Shown here piece by piece: positions 35,519 to 48,290 of a DNA stretch of 64,000 nucleotides. A program made the translations under genes and the position numbers. How positions within the stretch are numbered: position 1 is the stretch's first letter; each line of letters opens with the position of its first letter. The stretch is from Lepas anatifera (lineage: Eukaryota; Arthropoda; Thecostraca; Lepadidae). Under the pieces are notes generated by a model, which was not told where the DNA came from, searched no databases, and worked only from the letters and a program-made list of their open reading frames with translations. The stretch spans positions 372,001 through 436,000 of the forward strand of contig JAOTON010000896.1 in the NCBI GenBank assembly GCA_034440635.1, written 5' to 3'.

Positions 35519-36719
35519 GCTGAGCTTTACTGGGGCGCTTCGGAGCTAAGGGGGGGGCCCGGGCCCCTGGGCCCCCCCTTGGATCCGTCACTGCACACCT
35601 TGATCACCCAGTGTGCATCCATCTGTGCAAAAGGCACAGCTTATTCTATGTTTGGCAGACTTGGATTGGACCATTGTCCTTGCAGTGGAGTCTTCTGGCA
35701 AATTGGAAATGGTTTATCACATATTTGTGCTGTGCAGGAATGCACATTTATATCCCTTATGGGGTACCAATGCACAGAGATGGATCTAGGATTTTAGTAA
35801 GGGGCAGGCAGCCCTCTGAGATTGCATGCTGTCAACCAAAATGGCACACTTCACCCAAAAGGGTGGCTATCATCATCAATCAGTGGGAGAAACTGTGGTT
35901 GGTGTGACTTAAAAATGGTAACAGCGCCATAAATGGGAATGCTTGACCCATAGATGGGAACACCCATTCTCAATTATGGGAATGCATGAGACCATTTTCC
36001 AGAACAATATTTTAGGCCATGAAACAAACTTTTGTTCTTTCTACCTGGCTTATTTCTGTTCTTCAAATTTTAGAGGACATTTATCTTTGAAGCAGAAACA
36101 GGAAATCAACTTTATACCCTGCTTCAAATATTGAAGCTCAACATGTTTATTATGATCATTCACATGTCTTGGTGCATCTGTGTAAATAAAACCCTAGTCA
36201 TATACAAAATAAATTAATAGATACCTAGTGAAACAATAAAAAGTTTTTTAATATTTGATTTATATTGCCACTTGAGATAATAATATATACAGACCAAGAC
36301 ACATGGCCATACAGAACATGATGTGAGCGAACCTAGCACAACAAAACTTGTTTTCAGTACCTTTAATGCCATTTTTCACAACTTCTAAACTTCAAAGCTC
36401 CATCTGTAGCCCCATCATTTGTATTCTAGTGGTGGGGGCAGTAGCAAGGTATTTTCTGCCTCACAGACCTGGTTTAATCAATTTTGGGGTACCCTTTTCC
36501 TCAGGCCGCCATTAATCCTTTCGAACTTAAGGGGTCCTGGACTCGAGTTCAGGGATCCCTTGCACCCGTCACTGGTGTGGCACCCCAAATGAAAGCTCAA
36601 GTTATTTTCTGTGCCTACTAAGAGCATCCTTAAAATTTTCCTATTTCTCATTTCAGGGACTTTAAAATTTATAAATAAAGGCCTACTTGGTCACCCAGTT
36701 ATATGTCCAGCTATAAGGC

Positions 36720-37070
36720 CCAGTCTGCAAAGTATGGCAGCATGCCAGACGAGTCGCACCAGCCATCTAAAATTCTCGCACCACCAGCCTCCAAAAATTC
36801 GCACTAATCTGGCACATACCAGGGAAAAAATGCACCCATTCCTACCCCTACAATGCAATGCTACCTCAATCATTAGTCAGTTAGTTAAGGAATTTTTTAT
36901 AAGGCCCCCTCCTGTGTCTTAATAGCCATTCAGCCATTATTTGTTTAGTTTAAGTGTCACTAACCTCGCAAGTTCGCACCAGGTTGATAAAATTTGCACC
37001 AGTCGGTCCTGTCTCCAAGGGCACTCACACCGACGAGATCTCGTCAAAAATGTCGTACTTTGCACACTGG
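36720..37070. mobile_element. 351-bp hAT-like MITE in element A
   Basis: The TSD TATAAGGC (36712-36719, 37071-37078) and TIRs CCAGTCTGCAAAGTA and, inverted, CCAGTGTGCAAAGTA bound it. Element B has one TATAAGGC at about 41244 and no insertion. Confidence 0.88.
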
Positions 37071-38230
37071 TATAAGGCAAGAACATGGTGGTATCAAAAA
37101 CAGTATACTTGTTATGGATAGTCTCATAATTAGGCACCCCAAAAATCATTTAGGAAATCCACCCCTTGGGAATGTGTGACTATACAACAATGTTTACGAT
37201 GACATTTTAGTGTGATTGTGGTTGGAAAGGGTTTAAACATGCACCACTTGTATTCAAGTTTTTTTCCTTCTGAGACTTTTCGCGATAAAGCAAAACAAGG
37301 AAACATCATTGCAAGTAGACTCCAAAACCCACCTAGATTGCACGGACTGTCTATGATAAACGCACATCTTGATTTAGCCCCTTGGATTTAACAAATTGAA
37401 CACCATTCGTCAAAAACGGCGCTCACTGCTCCCAACAAGAATACAAAAATATCAGCGGCAGCCCGCGCCGCGCTCGTTCTGAAGGCCGCAGACACCGAAA
37501 ATGTACCAGGGCGACCACCGGCGACCAGGCGACCACTGCAAGTCGGCGGTTTCGGCCGACCTGGTCGCCCATTGGTCGCCTATAGAAAAAAATGAAAATC
37601 ACCGACTTGGTACCGACTCGTGACAGATTCTAGTACATTCTAGTTTGAACTTAGAAATAGTACATAAATACGGTACAGGGAGATGGCATCATCTAAAGTA
37701 CCAGGTCATTTCAGTCGTTTTTCATAAAATTGGAACCAAAAATTGTAGTAAGAAGAAACATAACTAGCATAGACTAGCAGCAACTAAGGGCGGTGATGAT
37801 ACCAGATGTAATCGGCCAAAGATGCCCCGTTGTAGCCAAGCTGTCTTTCAGAAACGCCAAACAAGCCGGGAAACGAGGGCTAACTTGGCTCTTTGTCGAA
37901 GTAGATTCTGCCCATTCTTGGCCAAAGGAACTGGCAGACTTCATCCAATAGATTTTGATGGGCTCTGTATGTATTACGATGACGGGTGGAGACAGTGGAG
38001 AGGGTAAGCATATTTAGAAGCAGGAGCGGATGGTGGAAGCTAAAATCATAGGAAAACAGATGGAATCAGAGTTTGAGACGGTTGCTGGGTCGCCAACCAA
38101 AAAATGATAGGGTCGCCGACGGCGTAGGTAGATCGGCAAGTTTTTAGACCCCTGGACAGGTCAAAGGAAGCTGCATTTCGAGTAGAGTTTTAGGGCTCTA
38201 GCGTCTGGCAGAGGTGAGTTAGAATTATTA

Positions 38231-41200
38231 CAGGGGTCTAAAAAGTGAGCTTGTGGTCGCCGACTAAAATCCAAGCTTCTTCGATGGTCGCCGAACCTAA
38301 TGCTACATGTATTACAAAATCGGTCTTAAAAGTGGTATAAATATGGCTATAGGGAAGCACTGGCGAGTGCAAGGGGGATGGTTCCAATAAAATATAGATA
38401 TAAAAAACCTATAAAATATAGATCGAGTTTCTCGATATCGATGACCTAAGCCAGAATCAAGTCATTACCTAAGTGATTTCATGAGATTATAATTCAGTAT
38501 CAAAGTCAAAGTTATGATCTGAAAGCAACAAAACTATACATGCTGGCCCTTAACCCTAGCCCCGGTGACCAGCATGAATCACCTATGAACCCCCCCTGGT
38601 GGGAGGGTGTTAAAAATGACACCCTCGATCTCGGAAACAAAGAAAGAAGCGGAAAAAGCGATCGAAAGGTCACCGGAAATGCAATCGGCGTTACTCCTGG
38701 AATTTTTGCGTAAGGTCAATACTGTGGTCACCAGAGGGGAAAAATTCATATACGTCAAAATGTATCAAATGCAGTGCTCTATAAAACCTTGCTTATCTCC
38801 GTACGCAAAATAGCCGGAACCACTTTCTCAACGCTATTCGACAGAGCCCGACCAGCTCTTTCACTAAGGCAACATCCATTTTCATATCAGGTCAAAGGCT
38901 AGGGCGCAACAGGACACTGAATATTGGAGATGTTATCACGTAGCTTCAAGTTATAATAGGAAGAACGCTCGCTTTCAGCGTGATATGTCGGACCTAAAAG
39001 CCAATGTTGGATAGTGATCAGTCATTTATACGCACTACGCAGTCATGAATACGTATCGATAGTACCCACTGAGCTTAGGTTAAGTCTGTTTGGAGGTCAA
39101 TCGAGGTCAAAGATGATACGCTGTCCGTACACAAGGGCAATCAAATGGGCGCCGAAAGCTGTGGGACGGGGTACCTACGCATCCCCCTGTTGGCCAACCA
39201 GGGGGACATCTCCCAAAATTTTCGGTTCATCGTCAATAATGCTGTCAGGTACCAAATATGCTCACAATTCCCCTGCCCCGGCCAGCACCAGCCCGGGTCC
39301 GTTCCCCTGTAAAAATTCCGTGGCAGCACCCTGGGCATTAAAATTTTCGCCCATTACTTCTATACCAAGCAAGATACAACCATGATTGATTCACCATTGT
39401 TGTTCTCTCATCAATAATGGTTTTATTTTGTGCCCATCCATGTGAAAAATTGTTAGGCCTTATCTTGGAAACAAATAAAAGGGTTTGCAGCACCTTAAAA
39501 AAGAGCCTCAGGAACAGTTCCGATGTTTCATTTAACTAGAGAAAAAACATTTTTCATGTACATACATGCGTCATGAAATACTTGTCATTCTTCACCTTGA
39601 GGCACCACAAATCAGATAAATTCATGTAACACTTCAAATAAATAATTCAAACATTATTCATTGGCAACATTTCCTCAGAAGTACAGTGGAAAATATCAAC
39701 CATTGCTAAGATGAGGCCCAATTTTTGCTCCATTGTTGAACATGGTCCTACTCAAAGCAATAGCAATGCTGTCTCTTGGAAATAACCTTATTTTCTTTGC
39801 ATGACATCATTCCCATGATAACTATTTCCAAAGCTCTTAATTGATGCATTTTAGCATTAATAATCAGGACTGAAAAAGTTTCCAGAATAGTTGCTGATGA
39901 CCCATTTGGACCAGGATTGGGTACTGAGAAGAACAGTTTGCATTTCAGCAACCTGTTCTTTTGTGGTGGACACAATCTGTGATATTTCTACTGTACCTCT
40001 CTGGCAGTGCTTCCATAGTTCATCCATGCTAGAGAAAACAAAACGAGTCAACTTTCTTGTGACAAAAATACAAGATATTATCAGAAACTTGGATGCATAT
40101 AATCAATCAGTTAAAAAACATACACACACACCCTGATCACCCAGTGTGCATCCATCTGTGCAAAAGATACAGCTTATTCTATGTTTGGCAGACTTGGATT
40201 GGACCATTGTCCTTGCAGTGGAGTCTTCTGGCAAATTGGAAATGGTTTTTCACATCTTTGTGCTGTGCAGGAATGCACATTCATATCCCTTATGGGGTAC
40301 CAATGCAAAGTGATGGATCTAGGATTTTAGCAGGGGGCAGCCCTCTGAGATTGCATCCTGTCAACCAAAAGGGCACACTTTACCCAAAAGGGTGGCTATC
40401 GTCATCAATCAGTGGGAGAAAACTGTAATTGGTGTGACCTAAAAATGGTAACAGTGCCATAAATGGGAATGCTTGACCCATAGATGGGAACACCCATTCC
40501 CAATTATGGGAATGCTTGAGACCATTTTCCAGAACAAAATTTTGGGCCATGAAACAAACTTTTCGTCTTTCTACCTGGCTTATTTCTGTTCTTCAAATTT
40601 TAGAGGGCATTTATCTTTCAAACAGAAACAGGAAATCATACTTTATACCCTGCTTCAAATATTGAAGCTCAACATGTTTATTATGATCATTCACATGTCT
40701 TGGTGCATCTGTGTAAATAAAACACTAGTCATATACAAAATCAATTAATAGATATCTAGAAAAACAACAAAAAGTGTTTAAATATTTGATTTATATTGCC
40801 ACTTGAGATAATAATATATACAGACCAAGACATATGGCCATACAGAACATGATGCGAGCCAACCTAGCATAACAAAACCTGTTTTCAGCACCTTTAATGC
40901 CATTTTACACAACTTCTAAACTTCAAAGCTCCATCTGTAGCCCCATCATTTGTATTCTAGTGGTGGGGGCAGTAGCAAGGTATTTTCTGTTTCGCAGATC
41001 TGGTTTAATCAGTTTTGGGGTACCCTTTTCTTCAGGCCGCCCCGAATCCTTTCAAACTTACGGGGTCCTGAACTCGAGTTCAGGGATCCCTTGGACCTGT
41101 CACTGCTGTGGCACCCCAAATGGAAGCTCATGTTAATTTCTGTGCCTACTAAGAGCATCCTAAAAAATTTCCTATTTCTCATTTCAGGGACTTTAAAATC

Positions 41201-42319
41201 ATTAAATAACAGGCCTACTTGGTCACCCAGTTATATGTCCAGCTATAAGGCAAGAACATGGTGGTATCAAAAATAGTATACTTGTAATGAATAGTTTCAT
41301 AATTAGGCACCACAAAAATCGTTCAGAATATCCACGCCCTTGGGAATGTGTGACTATAGAACAATGTTTACGATGACATTTCAGTGTGATTGTGGTTGGA
41401 AAGAGTTTAAACATGCACCACTGGTATTCAAGTTTTTTTCCTTCTGAGACTTTTCGCAGTAAAGCAAAACAAGGAAACATCATTGCAAGTAGACTCCAAA
41501 ACCCACCTAGATTGCACGGACCGTCTATGATAAACGCACATCTTGATTTAACCCCTTGGATTTAACAAATTGAACACCAGTCGTCAAAAACGGCGCCCAC
41601 CAAGAATACAAAAATATTAGCGGCAGCCCACGCCGCGCTCGTTCTGACGGCCGCACACACCGAAAATGTACCAGGGCGACCACCTGCGACCAGGCAACCA
41701 CGCAAGTCGGCGGTTTCGGCCGACTCGGTCTCCCATTGGTCGCCTATTGAAAAAAATGAAAATCACCGACTTGGTACCGACTCGTGACGGATTCTAGTAC
41801 ATTCTAGTTTGAACTTAAAAAATAGTACATAGATACGGTATAAGGAGATGGCATCAGCTAAGGTACCAGGTAACTTCAGTCGCTTTTCATAAAATTGGAA
41901 CCAAAAATTGTAATAAGAAGAAACATAACTAGCAAAGACTAGCAGCAACTAAGGGTGGTGATGATGCCAGATGTAATCGGCCAAAGATGCCCCGTTGTAG
42001 CCAAGCTGTCTTTCAGAAACGCCAAATAAGCCGGGAAACGAAGGCTAACTTGGCTCTTTGTCGAAGTAGATTCTGCCCATTCTTGGCTAAAGGAACTGGC
42101 AGACTTCATCCAATAGATTTTTATGGGCACTGGGTGTATTACGATGACGCGTGGAGACAGTGGAGAGGGTAAGCATATTTAGAAGCAGGAGCGGATGGTG
42201 GAAGCTAAAATCATGGGAAAACAGATGGAATCAGAGTTTGAGACGGTTGCTGGGTCGCCAACTAAAAGATGATAGGGTCGCCGACGGCGTAGGTAGATCG
42301 GCAAGTTTTTAGACCCCTG
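38231..42319. mobile_element. hAT-like element B (4089 bp), uninterrupted sister of A
   Basis: Same ends as element A, with a different TSD, GAATTATT (38222-38229 and 42320-42327, one extra A on the left). Sequence is collinear with A at high identity and lacks A's three insertions, so it shows their empty sites. The short frames shared with A differ mostly by amino-acid-changing substitutions, which argues against coding constraint. Confidence 0.85.
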
Positions 42320-43046
42320 GAATTATTTTTTAGGCATCATTCGCTTCCTCTTGTCACGGAAAATCGAATGATGTATTATATGACCATACTAGGTCAAACA
42401 CAAAAATGTCCTGACTTCAGGTCAGGTCAAGGTCAATTTTTAACCTGGAATATTCATTATGCATATCAATCGACTTGCATAGAAATCAAAATGCATCATC
42501 ATCATCATGCAAAGTTATTGACCTAAGTCTGAAATCTGCTTAAGTAGCTCCAGATGACCTCTCAGAGATCACAGGTCAAAAATTGCAGCATGAGCCTGGA
42601 AATAAGCTCCAGGATACTACGATTTGGAGAGTATGAAGATATTTTCAGCTGTATCTACACCAATAGGTACAGCCCAATTTCTGTTTTTCCCATGTATTTC
42701 CAACAATGGAGAGGTCATGGTCCATATTTGACCTTAGGTCATCGATATGAAAAATACCAGAATATATGTTGTATTACTCGGAGGGTCAAATATGTGGTAT
42801 AGTTTTCAATCCGATAGATTCACCCATTTCTCACTTATGCCACCTTAAACACTTTTTGAGGTGAGGTCACATGACCTGCACTGGTGACCTGACCTGAGAC
42901 GACCCAACCTTAAAATTTTGAGGGAAGTTGCGGAATTATTCAATAATAAGGCGTGCGAAAAACGGCGGCGCCTTGCGCCGCCGTTTTTTCGAGCCACCGT
43001 AAAAACCTGATGGACGGTGTGCAAACACACCCCACCGGGGCCAGGG

Positions 43047-43376
43047 TTAAAAAAGGGAGATACGCAACAAAATTATCATTGTGGTTTCTTGCTATTTGAA
43101 AACTCCTGATTGCGAAACTGTCAATTATTTTTGCATCTTCGGCAAAATTTTGGGAGGCCACACACTTATTATCGAAATAGGCTAACAGTTCCGATAAACT
43201 TCTGAAACCTTCACCCATCACTTACTTTTTGAAAACTGTTTAAATTTGAAAAGTACTGTTTTTTTCTAATAAAAATATCTGTTCTCCTGTATTTGTATTT
43301 GAATTAATTTTACAAAGCCTTTAAAAAATACAACATGAATAAGTTTGCCCTAGAAACGGAAAACACATACCTATGA
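43047..43376. mobile_element. Half copy of the GGGAGATACGCG TTAA element
   Basis: Matches the right part of 59838-60632 in inverted orientation (GGGAGATACGC, TTTCTTGCTATTTGAAAA, CTGTTCTCCTGTATTTG). It starts at the same TTAA that ends the GGTCA-rich element and is cut off where the GAGTCG element begins. Confidence 0.7.
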
Positions 43377-43382
43377 CCAGAC

Positions 43383-43650
43383 TTGTTGAGTCGTGACTCA
43401 GAGTCGGAGTCGACTCCAGAGTCGACCCAAATTTTGGTCGAGTCAGAGTTGAGGTCGACTCTGATTCAACCCAAACATGAAGTTGAGTCGACTCCAGATT
43501 CGACCCAAATTTTGGTCGAGTCAGAGTTGAGTCGACTCAACTTCATGTTTGGGTTGAATCAGAGTCGACTCAACTGGACAACCAGTTGAGTCGAGTCAGA
43601 ATCAGAGTCAGCCTCCATGCAGTGAGTCAAGAGTTGAGTCGACTCAACAC
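43383..43650. repeat. GAGTCG element with a 41-bp perfect palindrome
   Basis: Dense GAGTCGACTC motifs. Positions 43454-43494 and 43529-43569 are exact reverse complements, 34 bp apart. An inverted relative is at 56159-56340, sharing the edge CTTGTTGA/TCAACAAG. Confidence 0.85.
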
Positions 43651-43768
43651 TATTTTCTTAACATAAGTGATCACATGACTGCCATTTTAGAAATTTTCAC
43701 ATCTAATTTTGAAGGATTTCATATTGCTATTTGGTAATAACAGGTAATTCATTATTCTCATATCCACA

Positions 43769-44151
43769 CAGTGGCGGATCCAGGGGGGGCAAAAAGGTAA
43801 TTACCCCCCAAAACGGAAAAGTTCGGGGCAAAACTATGTTTTTGCCCCCCCAAAGCGATCGACCTCCTTTTTCCCCGACTCCTTTTTAGCTTGTAAGCAA
43901 GATTTTGGTGCTTCAACTCTCAACTTCAAACAGAATTAGTGAAGGTTAGTGTAAATATTGGGGCTTGGATAGGAAAAAAGTACCTTTAGTCCATATTTTT
44001 CACCTCGTGGCTTTTTTTTGCTTTTCGTCTCCAGTTTCCACAATGCTACCGAAAAGGCATATTGTAACGCAATTCTCCACTGCGCGACGTTTTTTTTTGC
44101 TTTTCGACTTTGGTTTGCCCCTCCCAAACCAACTGGCTAGATCCGCCACTG
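43769..44151. mobile_element. 383-bp hAT-like MITE
   Basis: The TSD TATCCACA (43761-43768, 44152-44159) and ends CAGTGGCGGATCCAGGGGG and CTAGATCCGCCACTG bound it. Sister of 27740-28266 in opposite orientation. Confidence 0.88.
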
Positions 44152-44945
44152 TATCCACACTAGACCCATGCCCAGGGGTCGAAAAAGTTGCCATTTTGCC
44201 ATTCTAAATGGTGACAGATGGAGTTCCACCGGGTGACAAAAGTCTCAAGTCGATTTACAAAAATGGCACCTCTAATTCTCATACACTGCAAAATCTGCAA
44301 AATCTCGGATTGACTTATTGGCCCATTCTAACCGTCTTCGCCATAAGCTTTGTTCGACTAACTGTATTTGGTAAATGCGATGAATTATTCGAGCCATATT
44401 CGATCCTAGGGGTCGAAAAAGTTCAGGCTCTCGCCTATCTCTCAGCATGGGCTGGTGACACGAATGGTGATAAAGTGCCATTGTCACCATTGCCCCCAGG
44501 CTATGTCACCAGCCGTATTCACTTCTCCCTCCGTGGTCGAACACATCACTGCTATAATCAGCTGAGCGGCTCGGCCTTCACCGCACTGCGCCAGCCGCCG
44601 CATTAGGCGCTGTAAATATGTATTTATAGATTAGGCGCTGTGAAAATATAGAGAGCGGAAAGGCAGGGAAGAGGAAGAAAAATATCGGTTGCTATCTTTC
44701 TTCCGCATGTGGTGGCAAGGTGGCGAGAGTAAGTATAGGTGTTCATCAGTCAGTTTGGTACTTAGTATGATATAGAAATACTGCTTAAACCTGATATAAG
44801 TGCTGCAGTGAAGGCAGACTTTTGCCGCTGTGCTTACTGGTATGCCGAGTCGGGGACTCAAGTGGGGCACTTGTAACTGGGTACCTAGGTACCTCTCTAA
44901 GCCCGTGCGTGGAAATCCATGGGGGGCGGACCCCTCATTGGCGGA

Positions 44946-45121
44946 ACCAGGAGCAACTTTTGGAGAAACGAAATCAATGTTTTGGAGGGGGCTCCATCAA
45001 GAAATCCCGAAAATATAGTATTTTAAAAGGGCCTAAATTTGGATCTTTCGGTAGGCAAAAGACGCTATTTTAGGCTTCGGCAGGGGCAACAGCCCCTTTG
45101 GCCCCCTTGGATCAACCCTCA
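44946..45121. mobile_element. Degenerate 176-bp hAT-like MITE
   Basis: Near-duplicate flanks (GGACCCCT / AGACCCCT) surround ends resembling CATTGGCGGAACCAGG and CCTTGGATCAACCCTC. Both the TIR and the TSD are decayed, so the call is tentative. Confidence 0.45.
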
Positions 45122-45128
45122 GACCCCT

Positions 45129-47256
45129 GAATTTGGGTCTCCCATAGACTTTATATAGGGCTTGTAGTGCTGTGCCAGCATCAACTCACAGACACCTCCA
45201 GGCCTGCCTATTTGAAGCAAAAAATATTTTTTGTTTCATCTTTGGAGTGTGTTGCGCATCAATATCTAGATTTAATAACTGCGAAACATCCTACTTCTAG
45301 TCTGCAAAAAGTTGTTGATTGCCACAATGACAAGAATAAGAACTTGTAGTTTGAGTCGTTTAGGAGGTAGCTTTTGGGGGTGGCTATGACTAGTAGGGAT
45401 GGGGGTCAAGACCAGTATGGGGCAGTCTATGGGGGAAGAACAGTAGGTAAGCAGATTGTGTCAGGTTTCAACATCTTATTAGGGTGGTTGTTGGGCATAG
45501 CGAGCAGTTTTAGTACCTGCTTAGCTCATGCCTATATAATAAATCATGTGAAGCATTGATGTTCATATATGGATTCAGACCTACCATCTTGAGATAGTTT
45601 GTTCTGTCTGTGGGGCACCACTAGCACACTCTGGGTGGTGAGCGCCACCACGAACTCATGCAAGCATCACAAATATAAAATCATTTAAATGTGATAATAA
45701 TGATTTTTGAGGTATTTCCATGGTAAAGTTATGTATATGGACATATTTGTGCCATGAGTGTAAAATTTCAGCAGTCTTAAGAAGCCTGCCAAATTTTTCA
45801 GATTGGGGTCAGCAAAAGAAACTGCAGGGCACAAACATACTTGGAGGCAGAACTTGTAGTGCTGGGGCAAGCAGGGATGAACCACCCGATGCATGTTTTA
45901 ACATGGTGGATAGGTGAAGTATGATGGTGGTTGTGGGCATTTGAGGACAGAATATGTGATTTTTTGTGGCTTTTCATTTGCAGGTAAACAGCAAATGTGT
46001 ATTACTCCATATAGGAAAAGAAGGAAGGAGTGCCACCGCTTCAGTTTTAAAAAGCATTTGCCTCTTCAATGTCCCTTGGCTAGATAATGCTAGTGAATAA
46101 AAAATGATAGAAGTCTGGTTTGAAGAAGTGTTTTGGGAGATTAGGCAATGATTAGCATGATGTGCTTTTCTCTAGCAATGATGCAAAATGTTTCACAAAT
46201 GTGAATGAAATATTGAATAAAATGTTTAAAGCCAACATAATGGTAACTGTTGCAATTTTTGCTGTGTTCAATGATCAACACCCTGCAAAATGTATCTTGA
46301 TATTAGTATTTATATTATTTTAAGCATTTAGAAAGAGAAAATTGATCTTGGCAAGCCAAGGGTAGGAACATAAAAATGTTTGACAAATCAAAGAGCTGTC
46401 ATAACAATATTTTATCTAGGCAAGCCATGTTCTTTCTGCCTGTGTCATACACAGACCTGATTGCATGGAACTGTAGTGCATTCATCTGATCATAAGTTAA
46501 AACAGAGTCAGTGTAACTGGCTGATAAATGACCAAAAATATTTTCATTCAGCATGACTTAACAATCATGCAACAAATCCTCTTAATGTGGCTCCTGCCTT
46601 GTCTGTGAAACATTGTAGGTGTTATTAGTTTTTGCTGAAGCAGCAGGTGTATAGGTTTGGAATGGGCTTTAGGCATTTGGGACTGTGGGAGAGGAGATTG
46701 GGGAAGTCACTAAAACTTTATCAAATACATGCAAATTTTTATGACAGCTTTAAGAAAGTTGTCTAGATAGAAATATGAAGGGAATATTCATGATTGGATG
46801 GAAAGTAGCTCTCTCACATATCTGGCTCAATTGAGGTGTATTGTGCAGGATGCAAAACTGTATACATGTTTTTGCATATTTTTTGCACTCTTAAACTCTT
46901 GCACATTTTGGGAATGGTCAGGTACAATGTTATCCCTCAATATGCTATCGCACAATCTTTCACGTGTAGAACTATTATTTTAGCGAAAAATTATGTTTGG
47001 CCTGGTGCCTCTTGTGCTGGTCCTCATTTGGCACTCTTTGTACACTGAGATGTTTTGGGACATCTTGCTCTATTTTTATGCCACTGCTATTTAAAAACTG
47101 ACTTTAAAAGCTCTTAAAGTATGGAGTATGTTTTGAGAAAGAGGATACAAAATACTGTCAATTCAGTTACATAATTCCTTTCCTCTGCGATGCCGACAAC
47201 TAGAGAACATGGTTGCTTGGGGCCTGCTTTGGTTTGATACAGGTGGGACTGGTGCA
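45129..47256. other. AT-rich interior of the 6.6-kb element
   Basis: Only short frames, none recognised; I see no hAT transposase remnant. No internal repeat is obvious. Confidence 0.5.
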
Positions 47257-48290
47257 ATGGCGTAGCCTAGGGGGTCCGTGGACTCCTCTTGGGCTTACTG
47301 TTCTCTGTAAAGCAGGAATATGGGTGTTGGTGCTCCCCCCCAGCTTGGTCTCGGGGACCCCGATAATCAGTCTTGGAGGGCCCCAGAGACTTGCTCTCGG
47401 GGACATCTGAGCATCTGTCTTTTGGGTTCCCGAACATTCTTGGGGCTCCGAGCATCCTTCTCGGGGCCCCCCGATCTTTGGCCCTCGGGAATCAGTCTCG
47501 GGAGCCCCTAAACATTGGTCTCGAACATTAGTCCCGGGGGCCAGGGACATTGGTCTTGGGGGCCCCGAATATCGGTCTTGGGAGCTCCCGAATATCACCC
47601 TTGGGGGCCCCGAGACCACTGCTCGGGACCAAGATTGGAGCGTCTCGGAAAAAAGTGCTCGGGTAGATGTGCATGTGTTGAGAATATGATGCTCACTGAG
47701 GTGGCTTCCCTGCGATTGATAAAGGTATACATTTTAGGGGCATCGAACATCGGTCTTGGAGCCCCCGAATATTGCTCTTGACTCGGAGACCGTGATCATC
47801 GGTCTCCTGGATACCCCCCACACTCAACATCATTCTCGGAGGCTCCCGAGCATCACTGGGTCCCTCTGAGCTTGGTCTTGGAATCCCTCGAGAATCCGTC
47901 TCAGGGTCCCCGAATATCGGTTCCGAGCATCGCTCTGGGGGGGGCGGAGGGGCGAGACCAGGTTTTGGGGGTCCCGGAGTGATTCTCGGGGTAGCGAGGC
48001 AGATGTTCGGGGCCCCCAAAGCGATGCTCGTGGAGTCCGAGACCGATGTTCGGGGGCCTCCGAGACTGATTCCCGGGGTCCCCGGAGGTCAAGTTTGGGG
48101 GCCCCGAGACCAATGCGTACGCTTTCAGGAACAAGGTCAGCTCAAAGCAAGTGAAGTGCTCGTTCAGTGAGCAAGGTCAGTTCGAGCATTGCGCTCAGAA
48201 GCCATCGTGAATTGGTCTCATGGACCCCTGAACACCGATCCCGAGCAATGCTTTCGTTGTGTCCCTCGAAACTGCTGTGCGAGAGCAAGC
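47257..48290. repeat. GGGGGCCCCGA minisatellite
   Basis: Degenerate units of about 25-35 bp near CGGTCTTGGGGGCCCCGAAT. The left edge CAATGGCGTAGCCTAGGGGG looks like a hAT-like terminus, but no matching right end or TSD was found. It may be a truncated satellite-bearing element. Confidence 0.7.

Larger units (their letters stand above)
27651..35593. mobile_element. Giant satellite-filled hAT-like element (7943 bp)
   Basis: The TSD CACACCTT (27643-27650, 35594-35601) and the TIRs CAGTGACGGATCTAGG and CCTTGGATCCGTCACTG bound it. The matching site in element B is empty. The interior is almost entirely GC-rich tandem repeat (28540-29340 and 30500-35290) plus a nested 527-bp element and a GGTCA-element fragment. 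No transposase frame was seen. Confidence 0.85.
24267..38154. mobile_element. hAT-like element A (about 4.1 kb, swollen to 13.9 kb)
   Basis: The ends are CAGGGGTCTAAAAA and its inverse TTTTTAGACCCCTG, flanked by the perfect 8-bp TSD GACAGGTC (24259-24266 and 38155-38162). An 8-bp TSD with a CAGGG start is the hAT signature. Removing three later insertions (24584-26052, 27651-35593, 36720-37070) and their TSDs leaves about 4101 bp, collinear with element B. I find no intact transposase; all frames are short, so it is non-autonomous or decayed. Confidence 0.85.
24111..43050. mobile_element. GGTCA-rich TTAA-type element, exploded by nested insertions
   Basis: Pieces of one element lie at 24111-24266, 38155-38229 and 42320-43050. 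The right end reads CACCCCACCGGGGCCAGGG then TTAA (43047-43050). The left end (ACCCTGGTGGGGG from about 24115) is a degenerate inverted match. Two 8-bp TSDs show that hAT-like elements split it twice. The interior is rich in AGGTCA/TGACCT and carries a hairpin (GGCGGCGC..GCGCCGCC) near 42966. About 18 kb of the span is inserted DNA. The left boundary is approximate. Confidence 0.6.

Noticed and set aside
37822..38007. 61-codon frame conserved between hAT elements A and B (41987-42172)
   Set aside because: The copies differ mostly by amino-acid-changing substitutions, so conservation reflects recent common origin, not coding.
24267..42319. Segmental tandem duplication of a 4.1-kb locus
   Set aside because: Different 8-bp TSDs and TIRs at each copy show two transposon insertions instead.
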